DNA of 64,000 nt from Pseudomonadota bacterium (GTDB lineage Bacteria > Pseudomonadota > Alphaproteobacteria > Rhodospirillales > Magnetospirillaceae): contig JAFAAW010000092.1 in NCBI GenBank assembly GCA_023426365.1, positions 1 through 64,000 of the forward strand, written 5' to 3'. How positions within the stretch are numbered: position 1 is the stretch's first letter; every line of letters starts with the position of its first letter. The notes below the pieces were generated by a model. It was not told the DNA's origin. It did no database searches and was given only the letters and a program-made list of their open reading frames with translations. The position numbers were made by a program, and so were the translations under genes. Positions 9,947 to 17,928 of the stretch are shown piece by piece.

Positions 9947-10447
9947 TCAGGCGCGGTCCAGGCCCGACAGCGGATCGGGACCCGCCACGTTGCCGTAAAG
10001 GCGATGCAGCAGCCCCTTGAGCACCTTCACCTCCTCGGCGCTCATGCCGGCCACCGCCATGTTTTCCCAATCCAGCGCGCGCGGCACGATGGCTTCGGTC
10101 TTGGCGCGGCCCTCGGGGGTAAGCGCGATGATCACCGCCCTGGCGTCCTGGCCCGACCTCCGGCGGGTCACCAGGTTCCTGGCCTCCATGGCGGCGGCGA
10201 TGCGCGACAGGGTGGACAGCTCGATGGCGGTCAACCGGGCAAGGTCGCCCAGGCGCTGTTCGCCCTCGTCCAGCAGCGCGGCCATCACCCGCCACATGGG
10301 CAGCGAGACGCCGAACTGGTCCAGTTCCCTTGAAACATTGTTGGCCAGCGAAACGCCGGCGCGACTAAGCAGATAGGGGACGTATTCCCCAAGCCGAAAT
10401 TGCACCACATTGTCCTCCCTGACCGTCCTCTGTCGGGACGTGTTCAT
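9947..10447 (-). CDS. MarR-family transcriptional regulator
   Basis: A 166-aa winged-helix regulator. The central helix-turn-helix reads LGDLARLTAIELSTLSRI and the wing is RRSGQDARAVIIALTPEG, typical of MarR. Such proteins repress or activate genes for aromatic or phenolic compound metabolism in response to a ligand. It is divergent from the fumarylpyruvate-hydrolase-like gene, and an imperfect palindrome overlaps its start codon, so autoregulation and control of the neighbours is likely. Confidence 0.85.
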   Translation of the reverse strand: MNTSRQRTVREDNVVQFRLGEYVPYLLSRAGVSLANNVSRELDQFGVSLPMWRVMAALLDEGEQRLGDLARLTAIELSTLSRIAAAMEARNLVTRRRSGQDARAVIIALTPEGRAKTEAIVPRALDWENMAVAGMSAEEVKVLKGLLHRLYGNVAGPDPLSGLDRA

Positions 10448-10461
10448 GAATCGATCAATGA
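10444..10461. promoter_or_regulatory. candidate MarR operator
   Basis: An 18-bp imperfect palindrome (TCATGAATCGATCAATGA, 14 of 18 positions symmetrical) overlaps the marR start codon in the divergent spacer. Confidence 0.35.
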
Positions 10462-10567
10462 TTTCCGATGCAAGCGAAGTCAAGCCTCTTATGCACCGCG
10501 CCACCGGTTGATCACGGCGGTGGCCGGGTGCATGCTGACGGCCTTGGTTCCCGCCGGAGATGTTCCC

Positions 10568-11254
10568 ATGCGCATGCTGTTCGAGCTTCCCCAACCCGCT
10601 GTTCCCGTGGTCGGCGAGGATGCTCTGTATCCGGTCCGCCGGGTGTTCTGCGTCGGCCGCAACTATGCCGCCCACGCCCGCGAGATGGGGTCCGATCCCA
10701 ATCGGGAACCGCCCTTCTATTTCACCAAGTCGCCCGAGGCGCTGGTGGCCGGCGGCGGCGCCATCCCCTATGCCCCCGCCACCGCCAACCTGCACCACGA
10801 GGTAGAACTGGTGGTCGCCCTGGGCGCCCCGGTTTTCCAGGCGACGGCGGAACAGGCGGCGCGCGCGGTGTTCGGCCATGCCATCGGCCTGGACATGACC
10901 CGCCGCGACCTTCAATTCGCCGCCCGCGACAAGGGGCGGCCGTGGGATCTGGGCAAGTCGTTCGAGTTCTCGGCCCCCGTCACCCCCCTGCTGCGCGGTG
11001 CCACCCCCATCGCCCAGGGCGCCATCACGCTTGAGGTCAACGGCGAGATCCGCCAGCGCGGCGACGTCTCCGACATGATCTGGTCGATCCCGGAAGTGAT
11101 CGCGCATCTGTCGCAGTACTACCATTTGGGTCAGGGCGACCTGATCTTCACCGGCACCCCCGAAGGCGTCAGCGCCGTCCGTCCGGGCGACCGGCTGGTG
11201 GGCCGCATCGACGGTCTGGACGATCTGGTTGTCACCATCGCCGAGCCGGGCTGA
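10568..11254 (+). CDS. fumarylacetoacetate hydrolase family protein (fumarylpyruvate hydrolase-like)
   Basis: A 228-aa single-domain FAH-family enzyme, the length of fumarylpyruvate hydrolases (NagK/GdoF) rather than two-domain FAH. It has the hallmarks VGRNYAAHAREMG, FTKSPEAL, the metal-binding HHEVELVVALG, GLDMTRRDLQ and IFTGTPEGV. The likely reaction is hydrolysis of fumarylpyruvate or a related acylpyruvate, the last step of the gentisate pathway. No other gentisate genes are in the window. The start follows GGAGA. A terminator follows the gene. Confidence 0.82.
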   Translation: MRMLFELPQPAVPVVGEDALYPVRRVFCVGRNYAAHAREMGSDPNREPPFYFTKSPEALVAGGGAIPYAPATANLHHEVELVVALGAPVFQATAEQAARAVFGHAIGLDMTRRDLQFAARDKGRPWDLGKSFEFSAPVTPLLRGATPIAQGAITLEVNGEIRQRGDVSDMIWSIPEVIAHLSQYYHLGQGDLIFTGTPEGVSAVRPGDRLVGRIDGLDDLVVTIAEPG

Positions 11255-11290
11255 CCCAGCAACGCAACGCCCCGTCACCGTCCCTTTACA

Positions 11291-11331
11291 CCGCCGCCAG
11301 GGCACAGCCCCCCTGGCGGCGGATCGTTTTT
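11291..11331 (+). terminator. rho-independent terminator after FAH gene
   Basis: Stem CCGCCGCCAGGG (11291-11302) pairs with CCCTGGCGGCGG, and TTTTT ends at 11331. Confidence 0.85.
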
Positions 11332-11367
11332 CAGCGATATCAACCTGTTGGCCCCAACGCGGCGAGT

Positions 11368-11382
11368 TGGCACGGCGGTTGC
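11368..11382 (+). promoter_or_regulatory. sigma54 (-24/-12) promoter of the repeat-protein/C39 locus
   Basis: TGGCACG-GCGG-TTGC matches the RpoN consensus exactly, with GG and GC correctly spaced. The predicted start, near 11394, leaves a leader of about 95 nt before the first gene. No other promoter is evident after the upstream terminator. The activator is unknown. Confidence 0.75.
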
Positions 11383-11489
11383 CTCTAATCAGGCCGCCGG
11401 CGGACAACGGCCGTCCCTTGCCAAGAAGGGCGGCCGCCCCGTGCGGTGACGAACGTCGACTTCGTTAGGCAATGCCAACAGGAGGCAAA

Positions 11490-13085
11490 ATGAAGAAGGC
11501 TCTGTTGATGGGCGTGTCTGGTGCGGCAATGGTGTTCGCCGCCCAGGCCTTTGCGAGCGGTTCGGTGTCCCAGGGGCAATCCTTCCTGGCCGCCAACACT
11601 CAGGGCCAGGCCCAGGGGTCCTTTAACCATGCCAACGCTGGCGACGGCGGCTCCGCCAAGGCGTCCGCGGAGGGCGGATCGGCCGGCGGTTCCAACGGGA
11701 GCCATCACTACAGCCTTGGCAGCAATCGCGGCGGCCAGGGTGGTCCGAGTGGTCAGGGCGGCAGCGGCGGCGACGCCTATGCCAAGGGCTATGGCGGCGA
11801 CGGTGGATCGGCGGCGTCCAAGTCCAAGCAGTACCAGGACCAGGGCCAGATCGTCGCCGGCAGCCAGCACCAGACGGTGACCCTGCCCGACATCAACGTG
11901 ACCGTGGCCACCCCCGGCACCGGCTCCGGCGGCGCCGCCGGCCCGGGCGTCGGCGGTGACAGCGGCGACGGCGGCAACGCCATCGGCGACGGCAGCGACG
12001 GCAATTACCAGCAGTCGCCCACCCAGTCGGGCGTCAGCGACGCCGCCCAGGCGACCTTCCGCTCCCGTGCGGCGGCCGACATCAGCGGCACCGCCATCCT
12101 GGGCGACAACGTGAACTTCGACTCGTTCAACACCACCATGCAGAACTCGACGACGATGAGCGCGACCAACAATGTCGGCTCCATCAGCCTGTCGTCGGGC
12201 AACGCCAATGGCGGCGAAGCCACCGGCGGCGACCTGCGGCCGGACCAGACCGCGTTGACCGGGAATCTGGGCAGCGGCGGCGACGCCTATGCAAAGAACG
12301 GCTACACCGCCGGCGGCGAGGGTGGCGAAGGCGGCAACGGGACTGCCCTGTCGTCCAACCTGGGCCTGCAGGGGGCCAAGTCCTACAACAAGAGCAGCGG
12401 CGGCGACGGCAAGGCCTATTCGTCGTCCTACGGCTCGACCAAGGCCGGGGCGGTCGGCGTGTCGGGGGCCGGGGCGGTCGCCGGCAACAAGGGCGGCGCC
12501 AGCAACGCCTCGACCGCCAAGGCCGGCGGCTCGGGCGGGCCGGGCGGGCCGGGCGGCTGGTCCCCCAGCTCGCGCAGCGGCGGCAACAACGGCCACCACG
12601 GCGGGCAGGAGTCGAGCAACCAGGCCGACGCCAGCGGCAAGGCCTATAACAACCAGGACGCGTCCGCCTGGGCGAAGTCGTGGACCGAACCCACCGCCAA
12701 GGCCAACACCAACAGCCAGTCGGCGGCCCAGGGCAGCGGCGGCAACGGTGGCGACATCGCCAGCAAGACCGCCAACATGTCCGACCAGTCGGCCAAGTCG
12801 GCGGCCAGCGGTGGCAATGGCGGCCAGGGCGGCGACGCCTATGCCAAGGCCTACGGCACCGGCGGCAACCTGTCGCAGACCGCCGGCTCGGCCCAGACCC
12901 TGAACGCCGCCACCGGCGCCACCCAGGGCGGCAACGGCGGCAACACCTCGGTGACCTTCGGCACCGGCGCCATCGGCGGCATCGCCCTGGGCACCATGTC
13001 GGGTATCGCCAACATCGCCCAGAACACCGGCCTGACCGCCAACCAGTTCTCGTCCTTCAGCATCAACTCCCACACCAACTTCTGA
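11490..13085 (+). CDS. exported Gly/Ser/Asn-rich repeat protein (amyloid-like)
   Basis: A 531-aa secreted protein. GGAGG precedes the start; residues 1-28 are a Sec signal peptide ending AQAFA. The mature protein is dominated by Gly, Ala, Ser, Asn and Gln with almost no Cys. The motif GGDAYAK recurs three times (near residues 92, 262, 448), along with many GGxGG runs. The C-terminus carries AQNTG followed by a Ser/Asn-rich beta-like tail (SSFSINSHTNF), and a related TTMQNSTTMSATN segment lies near residue 220. Low-complexity Asn/Gln/Gly export proteins of this kind include functional amyloids and surface adhesins. It heads a sigma54-driven locus with a C39-like peptidase. No specific family was recognised. 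Confidence 0.7.
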   Translation: MKKALLMGVSGAAMVFAAQAFASGSVSQGQSFLAANTQGQAQGSFNHANAGDGGSAKASAEGGSAGGSNGSHHYSLGSNRGGQGGPSGQGGSGGDAYAKGYGGDGGSAASKSKQYQDQGQIVAGSQHQTVTLPDINVTVATPGTGSGGAAGPGVGGDSGDGGNAIGDGSDGNYQQSPTQSGVSDAAQATFRSRAAADISGTAILGDNVNFDSFNTTMQNSTTMSATNNVGSISLSSGNANGGEATGGDLRPDQTALTGNLGSGGDAYAKNGYTAGGEGGEGGNGTALSSNLGLQGAKSYNKSSGGDGKAYSSSYGSTKAGAVGVSGAGAVAGNKGGASNASTAKAGGSGGPGGPGGWSPSSRSGGNNGHHGGQESSNQADASGKAYNNQDASAWAKSWTEPTAKANTNSQSAAQGSGGNGGDIASKTANMSDQSAKSAASGGNGGQGGDAYAKAYGTGGNLSQTAGSAQTLNAATGATQGGNGGNTSVTFGTGAIGGIALGTMSGIANIAQNTGLTANQFSSFSINSHTNF

Positions 13086-13143
13086 TGCCTCCCCTCCGGC
13101 GGGTCCCCAGGACCCGCCGGTCCCCTTACCGGAAAGGAGAGCC

Positions 13144-13488
13144 ATGCGAGCGCACATCATTGTGGCTGCCGCCCTGGTCTGCCTGGCCACGGCGGCACAG
13201 GCCGACCCGTTCGACAAGGAAGCGGCGGTGTCGAGCGACGAACTGGACGGCAAGCGCGGCGGTACCGAAACCGCCCCCATCTCGGGCAGTCTGTTCCAGG
13301 GCAACGAATCCGCCCTGTCAGGCACCAATACCGGCAACATCGGCGTGAGCGGCGGATCGGCCAAATATTCCGGCACCATCGCCCCCGCCCAGGTGATGGG
13401 CAATCACGGCATCACCGCCGTGATGCAGAACACCGGCGATCTGGTGAACATGAACAATGCCACCAGCGTCAACGTCTACATGCGCTGA
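13144..13488 (+). CDS. small exported protein with double-glycine-like motif
   Basis: A 114-aa protein. AAAGGAGA precedes the start. A Sec signal (residues 1-20, ending TAAQA) is followed by DELDGKRGG, which resembles the ELxxxxGG leader of C39-processed bacteriocins. The rest is Gly/Ser/Asn-rich, and the C-terminus MQNTGDLVNMNNATSVNV resembles the tails of its two neighbours. It is likely a substrate of the adjacent C39-like peptidase or a minor component of the same extracellular structure. No named family recognised. Confidence 0.65.
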   Translation: MRAHIIVAAALVCLATAAQADPFDKEAAVSSDELDGKRGGTETAPISGSLFQGNESALSGTNTGNIGVSGGSAKYSGTIAPAQVMGNHGITAVMQNTGDLVNMNNATSVNVYMR

Positions 13489-13501
13489 GAGGAGTGCGGC
13501 C

Positions 13502-14185
13502 ATGAGGTTCCCCCTGCTTGGCGCCCTGGCCGCACTGGCGGCGGCCACCTCGGTTCAGGCGGCCGAAACCACGCTCAGCTTCGCCGGTGCCACGGTCACC
13601 GTGCCGGTGGTCAGCCTGCGCGAAGCCCGTTTCCAGCGCGTCATCCGGCAGGAGCACGATTTTTCATGCGGATCGGCGGCGCTGGCAACCCTGCTGACCC
13701 ATCATTACAACCGCCCGACCAAGGAAGCCCAGGTGTTCGAGGCTATGTTCGCCACCGGCGACCAGCAGGCCATCCAGCGTTTCGGCTTTTCCATGGCCGA
13801 CATGCAGCGTTACCTGACCAGCCTGGGCCTGCGGTCGGACGGCTACCGCGTCGGCCTGGACAAGCTGGCCGAGGTGGGCGTGCCCGCCATCACCCTGATC
13901 AACACCAAGGGCTACAGCCATTTCGTGGTGATCAAGGGCATGAAGGACGGGGACGTGCTGGTGGGCGACCCCGCCATGGGACTGAAAGCCATGCCACGGG
14001 CCGAGTTCGAAACCATGTGGCAGGGCGTGATCTTCGTCATCCACGACGACCTTGACAGCGGCCGTAGCGGCTTCAACCGGTCCGAGGAATGGGCCGTCCG
14101 CCGCAAGGCGCCTTTCGGGACGGCGTTGTCCCGCAATGGGCTGGCGACCATTTCGGTCATGCTGCCCGGACTCCGGGAGTTCTAA
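13502..14185 (+). CDS. exported C39-family (double-glycine type) peptidase
   Basis: A 227-aa protein that starts 13 nt after the previous gene. Signal peptide residues 1-20 (ending SVQA). The papain-like C39 fold is marked by the nucleophile in DFSCGSAALATLL, the His in GYSHFVVIKG and the Asp in VGDPAMG. Unlike bacteriocin exporters it has no ABC transporter attached and is itself exported, which is the arrangement of FapD in Pseudomonas functional-amyloid operons. Likely role: cleavage after the GG motifs of co-exported neighbours. After about residue 190 comes a short Arg/Ser-rich tail. Confidence 0.82.
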   Translation: MRFPLLGALAALAAATSVQAAETTLSFAGATVTVPVVSLREARFQRVIRQEHDFSCGSAALATLLTHHYNRPTKEAQVFEAMFATGDQQAIQRFGFSMADMQRYLTSLGLRSDGYRVGLDKLAEVGVPAITLINTKGYSHFVVIKGMKDGDVLVGDPAMGLKAMPRAEFETMWQGVIFVIHDDLDSGRSGFNRSEEWAVRRKAPFGTALSRNGLATISVMLPGLREF

Positions 14186-14305
14186 GGCGCATCCGCTGCG
14201 GCGGACGCACCACGCCTTGGCCCGCCGCGGGCCGCCTTTCGGCGCCGCTCGGGGTGGGCAATTCCGTCTGCGCCGGAATTGCAACAACAATCGCGGAGAT
14301 CGACC

Positions 14306-14824
14306 ATGACGACCGTGCCTACGCTTTTGGCCGCCGCGCTGACCGTCGCGGCGCCCGACCCCTTCGCCGGGCTGGCGCCCATGGAGCCGACCGAACTGGC
14401 CGGCCATCGCGGCGGCATGATGATCAACGGCATTCCCATGGATTTCGCCGTGGTCATCCGTACCACCGTCGAAGGCGCCGTGGCCCAGGGACTCCAAACC
14501 CTGCTGGCGGTCAACGACAAGGGCGGACTGGCCAGCGCCACCACCACCCCCATCGGCGATACCGGTGCCGCCACTGTCAGCCCCACCGCCGGGGGCGGGC
14601 TGAACCTCAACCTGGCGGGCGGCACCACCATCTTGCACGACATCCAGGCCGGTCAGGTCCAGGCGCTGATCGCCAATACCCGTAGCGACGTCAGCCTGAA
14701 CCACAAAACCGAGATCAACGTGGATCTGCCGGGCTTCGCCGCCCTCAGCCAGACCTGGTACGGCACCAGCCGCGCCGCCCAGATGGGCATCGACGCCGCC
14801 TTCACCGGCCTGGGCCACCGCTAG
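14306..14824 (+). CDS. protein with double-glycine-like motif, C39-locus member
   Basis: A 172-aa protein. ATG with GGAGA 7 bp upstream was preferred to an upstream TTG. A weak hydrophobic N-terminus (TVPTLLAAALTVAA) is followed by PTELAGHRGG, a double-glycine-like motif equivalent to that of the 114-aa protein. The middle is Gly/Thr-rich; the segment QALIANTRSDVSLNHKTEIN matches the tail motif of the other two exported proteins. It is likely a second peptidase substrate. The N-terminal signal is unusually short, so the export route is uncertain. Confidence 0.6.
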   Translation: MTTVPTLLAAALTVAAPDPFAGLAPMEPTELAGHRGGMMINGIPMDFAVVIRTTVEGAVAQGLQTLLAVNDKGGLASATTTPIGDTGAATVSPTAGGGLNLNLAGGTTILHDIQAGQVQALIANTRSDVSLNHKTEINVDLPGFAALSQTWYGTSRAAQMGIDAAFTGLGHR

Positions 14825-14827
14825 GGC

Positions 14828-14955
14828 GGCGAGCGCCAAATCTGGCGCACAACCGCGCTGCCGCCATGGAGGCGGCGGCCAAGCGCGCGAAGGCGCACGC
14901 CCGGCGGGGCCAAACCTAAAGACCATCGCGCGTCATGTTTGACCCTCGATGGTCT
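14828..14955 (+). repeat. intergenic hairpin element, copy B
   Basis: Copy B of the family. The head hairpin is GCGCCA-AATC-TGGCGC, the core hairpin is GCCGCC-ATGGA-GGCGGC followed by GGCCAAGC and ACGCCCGGCGGGGCCAAAC, and the tail hairpin is AGACCATCG (14920-14928)/CGATGGTCT (14947-14955), perfect over 9 bp. It lies between the convergent exported-protein gene and bioB. Confidence 0.78.
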
Positions 14956-15014
14956 TGGACCGGGCCTGCGGCCGATGCAAACGGAAACGGGGGCCTTGCG
15001 GCCCCCGTTCTTCG

Positions 15015-15989
15015 TCACATCGGGCTGAGACCCAGGCGGCCGAACAGGCTCTTGTCGTCGCCGGGGGCGGCGTTCTTGGCGGTCAGCAGCTTGTGGCCGC
15101 AGAACACCGAATTGGCGCCCGCCAGGAAGCACAGGGCCTGCATCTCGTCGCTCATGCCCTCGCGGCCCGCCGACAGGCGGACGAACGAGTGCGGCATCAT
15201 GATGCGGGCGGCGGCGATGCAGCGGACGAAATCGAACGGGTCGGGGCGCTCCGCATCGGCCAGCGGCGTCCCCGGAATGGGGATCAGCAGGTTGATCGGC
15301 ACGCTGTCGGGATGCTTGGGCATGTTGGCCAGCTCCACCAGCATCTTGGCGCGGTCCTTGCGGGTTTCGCCCAGGCCGATGATGCCGCCCGAACAGACGT
15401 GCAGGCCGGCCTCGCGCACATGCTCCAGCGTGTCCAGGCGGTCCTGGAAGGTGCGGGTGGTGATGATTTCCTTGTAGTGCTCGGGGCTGGTGTCAAGGTT
15501 GTGGTTGTAATAGTCCAGGCCCGCTTCCTTGAGCCGCTGGGCCTGCCACTTGTCCAGCAGGCCGAAGGTGGCGCAGGTCTGCATGCCCAGCGCCTTGACG
15601 CCCTCGATCATGGCCACCGCCACGTCGAAATCGTCGCCGCGCGGGCCGCGCCACGCCGCCCCCATGCAGAAGCGCGAGGCGCCGTCCTCCTTGGCTTTGC
15701 GGGCGGCTTCCACCACCTCTTCCACCGCCATCAGCTTTTCCTTTTCCAGGCCGGTGGCATAGTGGGCCGACTGCGGACAGTACGAGCAATCCTCGGGGCA
15801 CGAGCCGGTCTTGATGGAAATCAGGCGGGAAACCTGGATGCGATTGGCGTCGAAGGTGGCGCGGTGCACCTGCTGCGCTTCGAAGATCAGGTCCATGAAC
15901 GGCTTGGCGAAAAGAGCTTCGACCTCTTCCACCGTCCAGTCGTGCCTGAGAGCCATTTCGCCGGGGGCAATCTTCGCCGCTGCCGTCAC
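15015..15989 (-). CDS. bioB: biotin synthase
   Basis: A 324-aa radical-SAM enzyme that inserts sulfur into dethiobiotin. The SAM cluster is bound by Cys64, Cys68 and Cys71 ([10 protein letters not shown]). The second-cluster region includes [10 protein letters not shown] and [11 protein letters not shown]. The GTG start is supported by GGAGG nine bases upstream; this start gives the usual family length. It is divergent from the bioF-bioC-bioD-bioA operon, so the pathway is complete except for early pimeloyl-chain genes outside the locus. No BioR box (TTATCTATAA) is visible in the spacer. Confidence 0.95.
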   Translation of the reverse strand: MTAAAKIAPGEMALRHDWTVEEVEALFAKPFMDLIFEAQQVHRATFDANRIQVSRLISIKTGSCPEDCSYCPQSAHYATGLEKEKLMAVEEVVEAARKAKEDGASRFCMGAAWRGPRGDDFDVAVAMIEGVKALGMQTCATFGLLDKWQAQRLKEAGLDYYNHNLDTSPEHYKEIITTRTFQDRLDTLEHVREAGLHVCSGGIIGLGETRKDRAKMLVELANMPKHPDSVPINLLIPIPGTPLADAERPDPFDFVRCIAAARIMMPHSFVRLSAGREGMSDEMQALCFLAGANSVFCGHKLLTAKNAAPGDDKSLFGRLGLSPM

Positions 15990-16111
15990 GATACCAACCT
16001 CCTTAAAGCCTTACTACGCAAAGGGTCTTGGCCACTTTGCGGGGTGCGCAGATTAGAACCGCTTACACCGCCTTTGCAACAGAAGCGAAAAGCCACTAGA
16101 ACACGGGACCC

Positions 16112-17287
16112 ATGCACGACCTTGATTCACGGCTGAACGCAGCCATCGCCGACTTGACCGCCCAGGGCCGCCGCCGATCCTTGCGCGGCGTGGAGCCGCT
16201 GGACGGCGGCCGCATCCGTGTGGGCGGCCGCGAACTGGTCAACTTTTCGTCCAACGATTATCTGGGGCTGTCGCGCCACCCGCAGGTGATCGAACGCGCC
16301 CGCGAATGGGCTGCCCGCTGGGGAGCCGGCTCGGGCGCCTCGCGGCTGGTCACCGGCCATCTGGACGCGCTCTCCGCCGTCGAGGAGAAGATCGCCGCCG
16401 CCAAGGGGGTGGAGGCCGCGCTGGTGCTGGCCTCGGGCTGGCAGTGCAACGTCTCGGCGCTGGCCGCGCTGCTGGACCGCAGCCTGTGGGGGGCCGAGCC
16501 GCTGGTGTTCGCCGACCGCCTGAACCATGCCAGCCTGCACATGGGCTGCGCCGTGGCCGGGGCGAAGCAGAACCGCTTTCGCCACAACGACCTGAGCCAC
16601 CTCAAGGATTTGTTGATGCGCACCGCGCGCGAGCCGGGGCCGCGCATCATCGTCACCGAATCGGTGTTCTCCATGGACGGCGACGTGCCCGACGTGGACC
16701 AGTTGGTCGCCATCGCCGAGGAATGGAACGCGCTGCTGTACCTGGACGAGGCGCACGCCACCGGCGTGCTTGGCGTCAACGGCTTCGGCCTGTCGGTGGG
16801 CACCCATGTGGACGTCGCCATGGGCACCTTCTCCAAGGCCATGGGCAGCTTCGGCGCCTATGTGGCGTGTTCGCGGGCGGTCAAGGAATGGCTGATCAAC
16901 CGCGCCTCGGGCTTCATCTACGCCACCGCGCTGCCGCCCGCCGTTCTCGGCGCCATGGATGCCTCTATCGATCTGGTGCCCACCTTGGGTCCGGCGCGCG
17001 CCCGCCTGCAGGCCATGGCCGAGCACGTGCGCAACCGCTTCCACGAGGCCGGGCTGGACACCGGCGCATCCTCGACCCAGATCGTGCCGGTGATCCTGGG
17101 CGAGGAGGAACGCACGCTGCGCGTCGCCGCCCGGCTTGAGGAGGAGGGCCTGCTGGGCATCGCCATCCGTCCGCCCACGGTGCCCAACGGCACCAGCCGC
17201 ATCCGTTTCGCCCTGTCGGCGGCCCATTCGGACGCCGATATCGAACGCCTGATCCACGCCACCATCGACGCGGCGAGGGCACCATGA
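16112..17287 (+). CDS. bioF: 8-amino-7-oxononanoate synthase
   Basis: A 391-aa PLP-dependent enzyme condensing pimeloyl-ACP or -CoA with L-alanine. It has FSSNDYLGLSRHP, GSGASRLVTGHLDALS, the PLP-stacking region DRLNHASLHMG, YLDEAHATGVLG and the Schiff-base Lys242 in GTFSKAMGS. Full length for the alpha-oxoamine synthase family. Its stop overlaps the next start by 4 nt, so translational coupling is likely. Confidence 0.95.
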   Translation: MHDLDSRLNAAIADLTAQGRRRSLRGVEPLDGGRIRVGGRELVNFSSNDYLGLSRHPQVIERAREWAARWGAGSGASRLVTGHLDALSAVEEKIAAAKGVEAALVLASGWQCNVSALAALLDRSLWGAEPLVFADRLNHASLHMGCAVAGAKQNRFRHNDLSHLKDLLMRTAREPGPRIIVTESVFSMDGDVPDVDQLVAIAEEWNALLYLDEAHATGVLGVNGFGLSVGTHVDVAMGTFSKAMGSFGAYVACSRAVKEWLINRASGFIYATALPPAVLGAMDASIDLVPTLGPARARLQAMAEHVRNRFHEAGLDTGASSTQIVPVILGEEERTLRVAARLEEEGLLGIAIRPPTVPNGTSRIRFALSAAHSDADIERLIHATIDAARAP

Positions 17288-17928
17288 GTCCCATGCGCAC
17301 CCTGATTTTCGTCCACGGCTGGGGCTTCGATTCCCGGTTCTGGCAACCGGTGGCCGAACGCCTGCCGGAATTCGCCCGCGTGTTCGTGGATTTCGGCTTC
17401 CGCGCCAACCAGCCCCACCACCCCAAGGTGCCGGGCGCCATCGTCGTCGGGCATTCCATGGGCTTCGCCTGGGCGCTGGCCAACCTGCCCCGCCCGTGGG
17501 CGGGCGCAGTGGCGGTCAACGCCTTTCCGCGCTTCACCCGCGCCCCCGATTACGTGTCGGGCGTGGCGCCGCGCATGATCGAACGGATGATCGCCCGCTT
17601 TGCCGAGGACCCCGGCCACGTCACCGCCGATTTCCTTGGCCGCTGCGGCGTGGACCAGCCCGACGTGTCCGACATCCAGGTGCCCGCGCTGGGCCAGGCG
17701 CTGGGATGGCTGGCCGAATGCGACGAGCGGGCGGCCATGCGCGCGCTGGATTGCCCCATGCTGGCGCTGGCCGGCACCCGCGACGCCATCGTGCCCGAGA
17801 CCATGAGCCGCGAGGCCTTTGCCGAAGTGCCCATGGTGCTGGCCGAGGGGGCCGACCATCTGCTGCCGATCAGCCATCCCGACTGGGTGGCCAGCCAGAT
17901 CAGACTTTTCGCGGCGCAACTGCGATGA
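17284..17928 (+). CDS. pimeloyl-ACP methyl ester esterase, BioH/BioG type
   Basis: A 214-aa alpha/beta hydrolase inside the biotin operon, with 4-nt overlaps on both sides. It has the nucleophile elbow GHSMGFAW, a catalytic Asp in AGTRDAIVPE and a His in GADHLLPISHP. By position it removes the methyl group added by BioC, releasing pimeloyl-ACP for BioF. At 214 residues it is shorter than E. coli BioH (256) and nearer to BioG, so it may be a separate alphaproteobacterial variant. Confidence 0.75.
   Translation: MSPMRTLIFVHGWGFDSRFWQPVAERLPEFARVFVDFGFRANQPHHPKVPGAIVVGHSMGFAWALANLPRPWAGAVAVNAFPRFTRAPDYVSGVAPRMIERMIARFAEDPGHVTADFLGRCGVDQPDVSDIQVPALGQALGWLAECDERAAMRALDCPMLALAGTRDAIVPETMSREAFAEVPMVLAEGADHLLPISHPDWVASQIRLFAAQLR

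Noticed and set aside
11760..12850. Possible CRISPR-like or tandem DNA repeat
   Set aside because: The repeated GGCGGCGACGCCTATGC tracts are in frame and encode the GGDAYAK motif with irregular spacing, so they are protein repeats.
15990..16111. BioR or other biotin operator between bioB and bioF
   Set aside because: No TTATCTATAA-type box or clear palindrome is visible.
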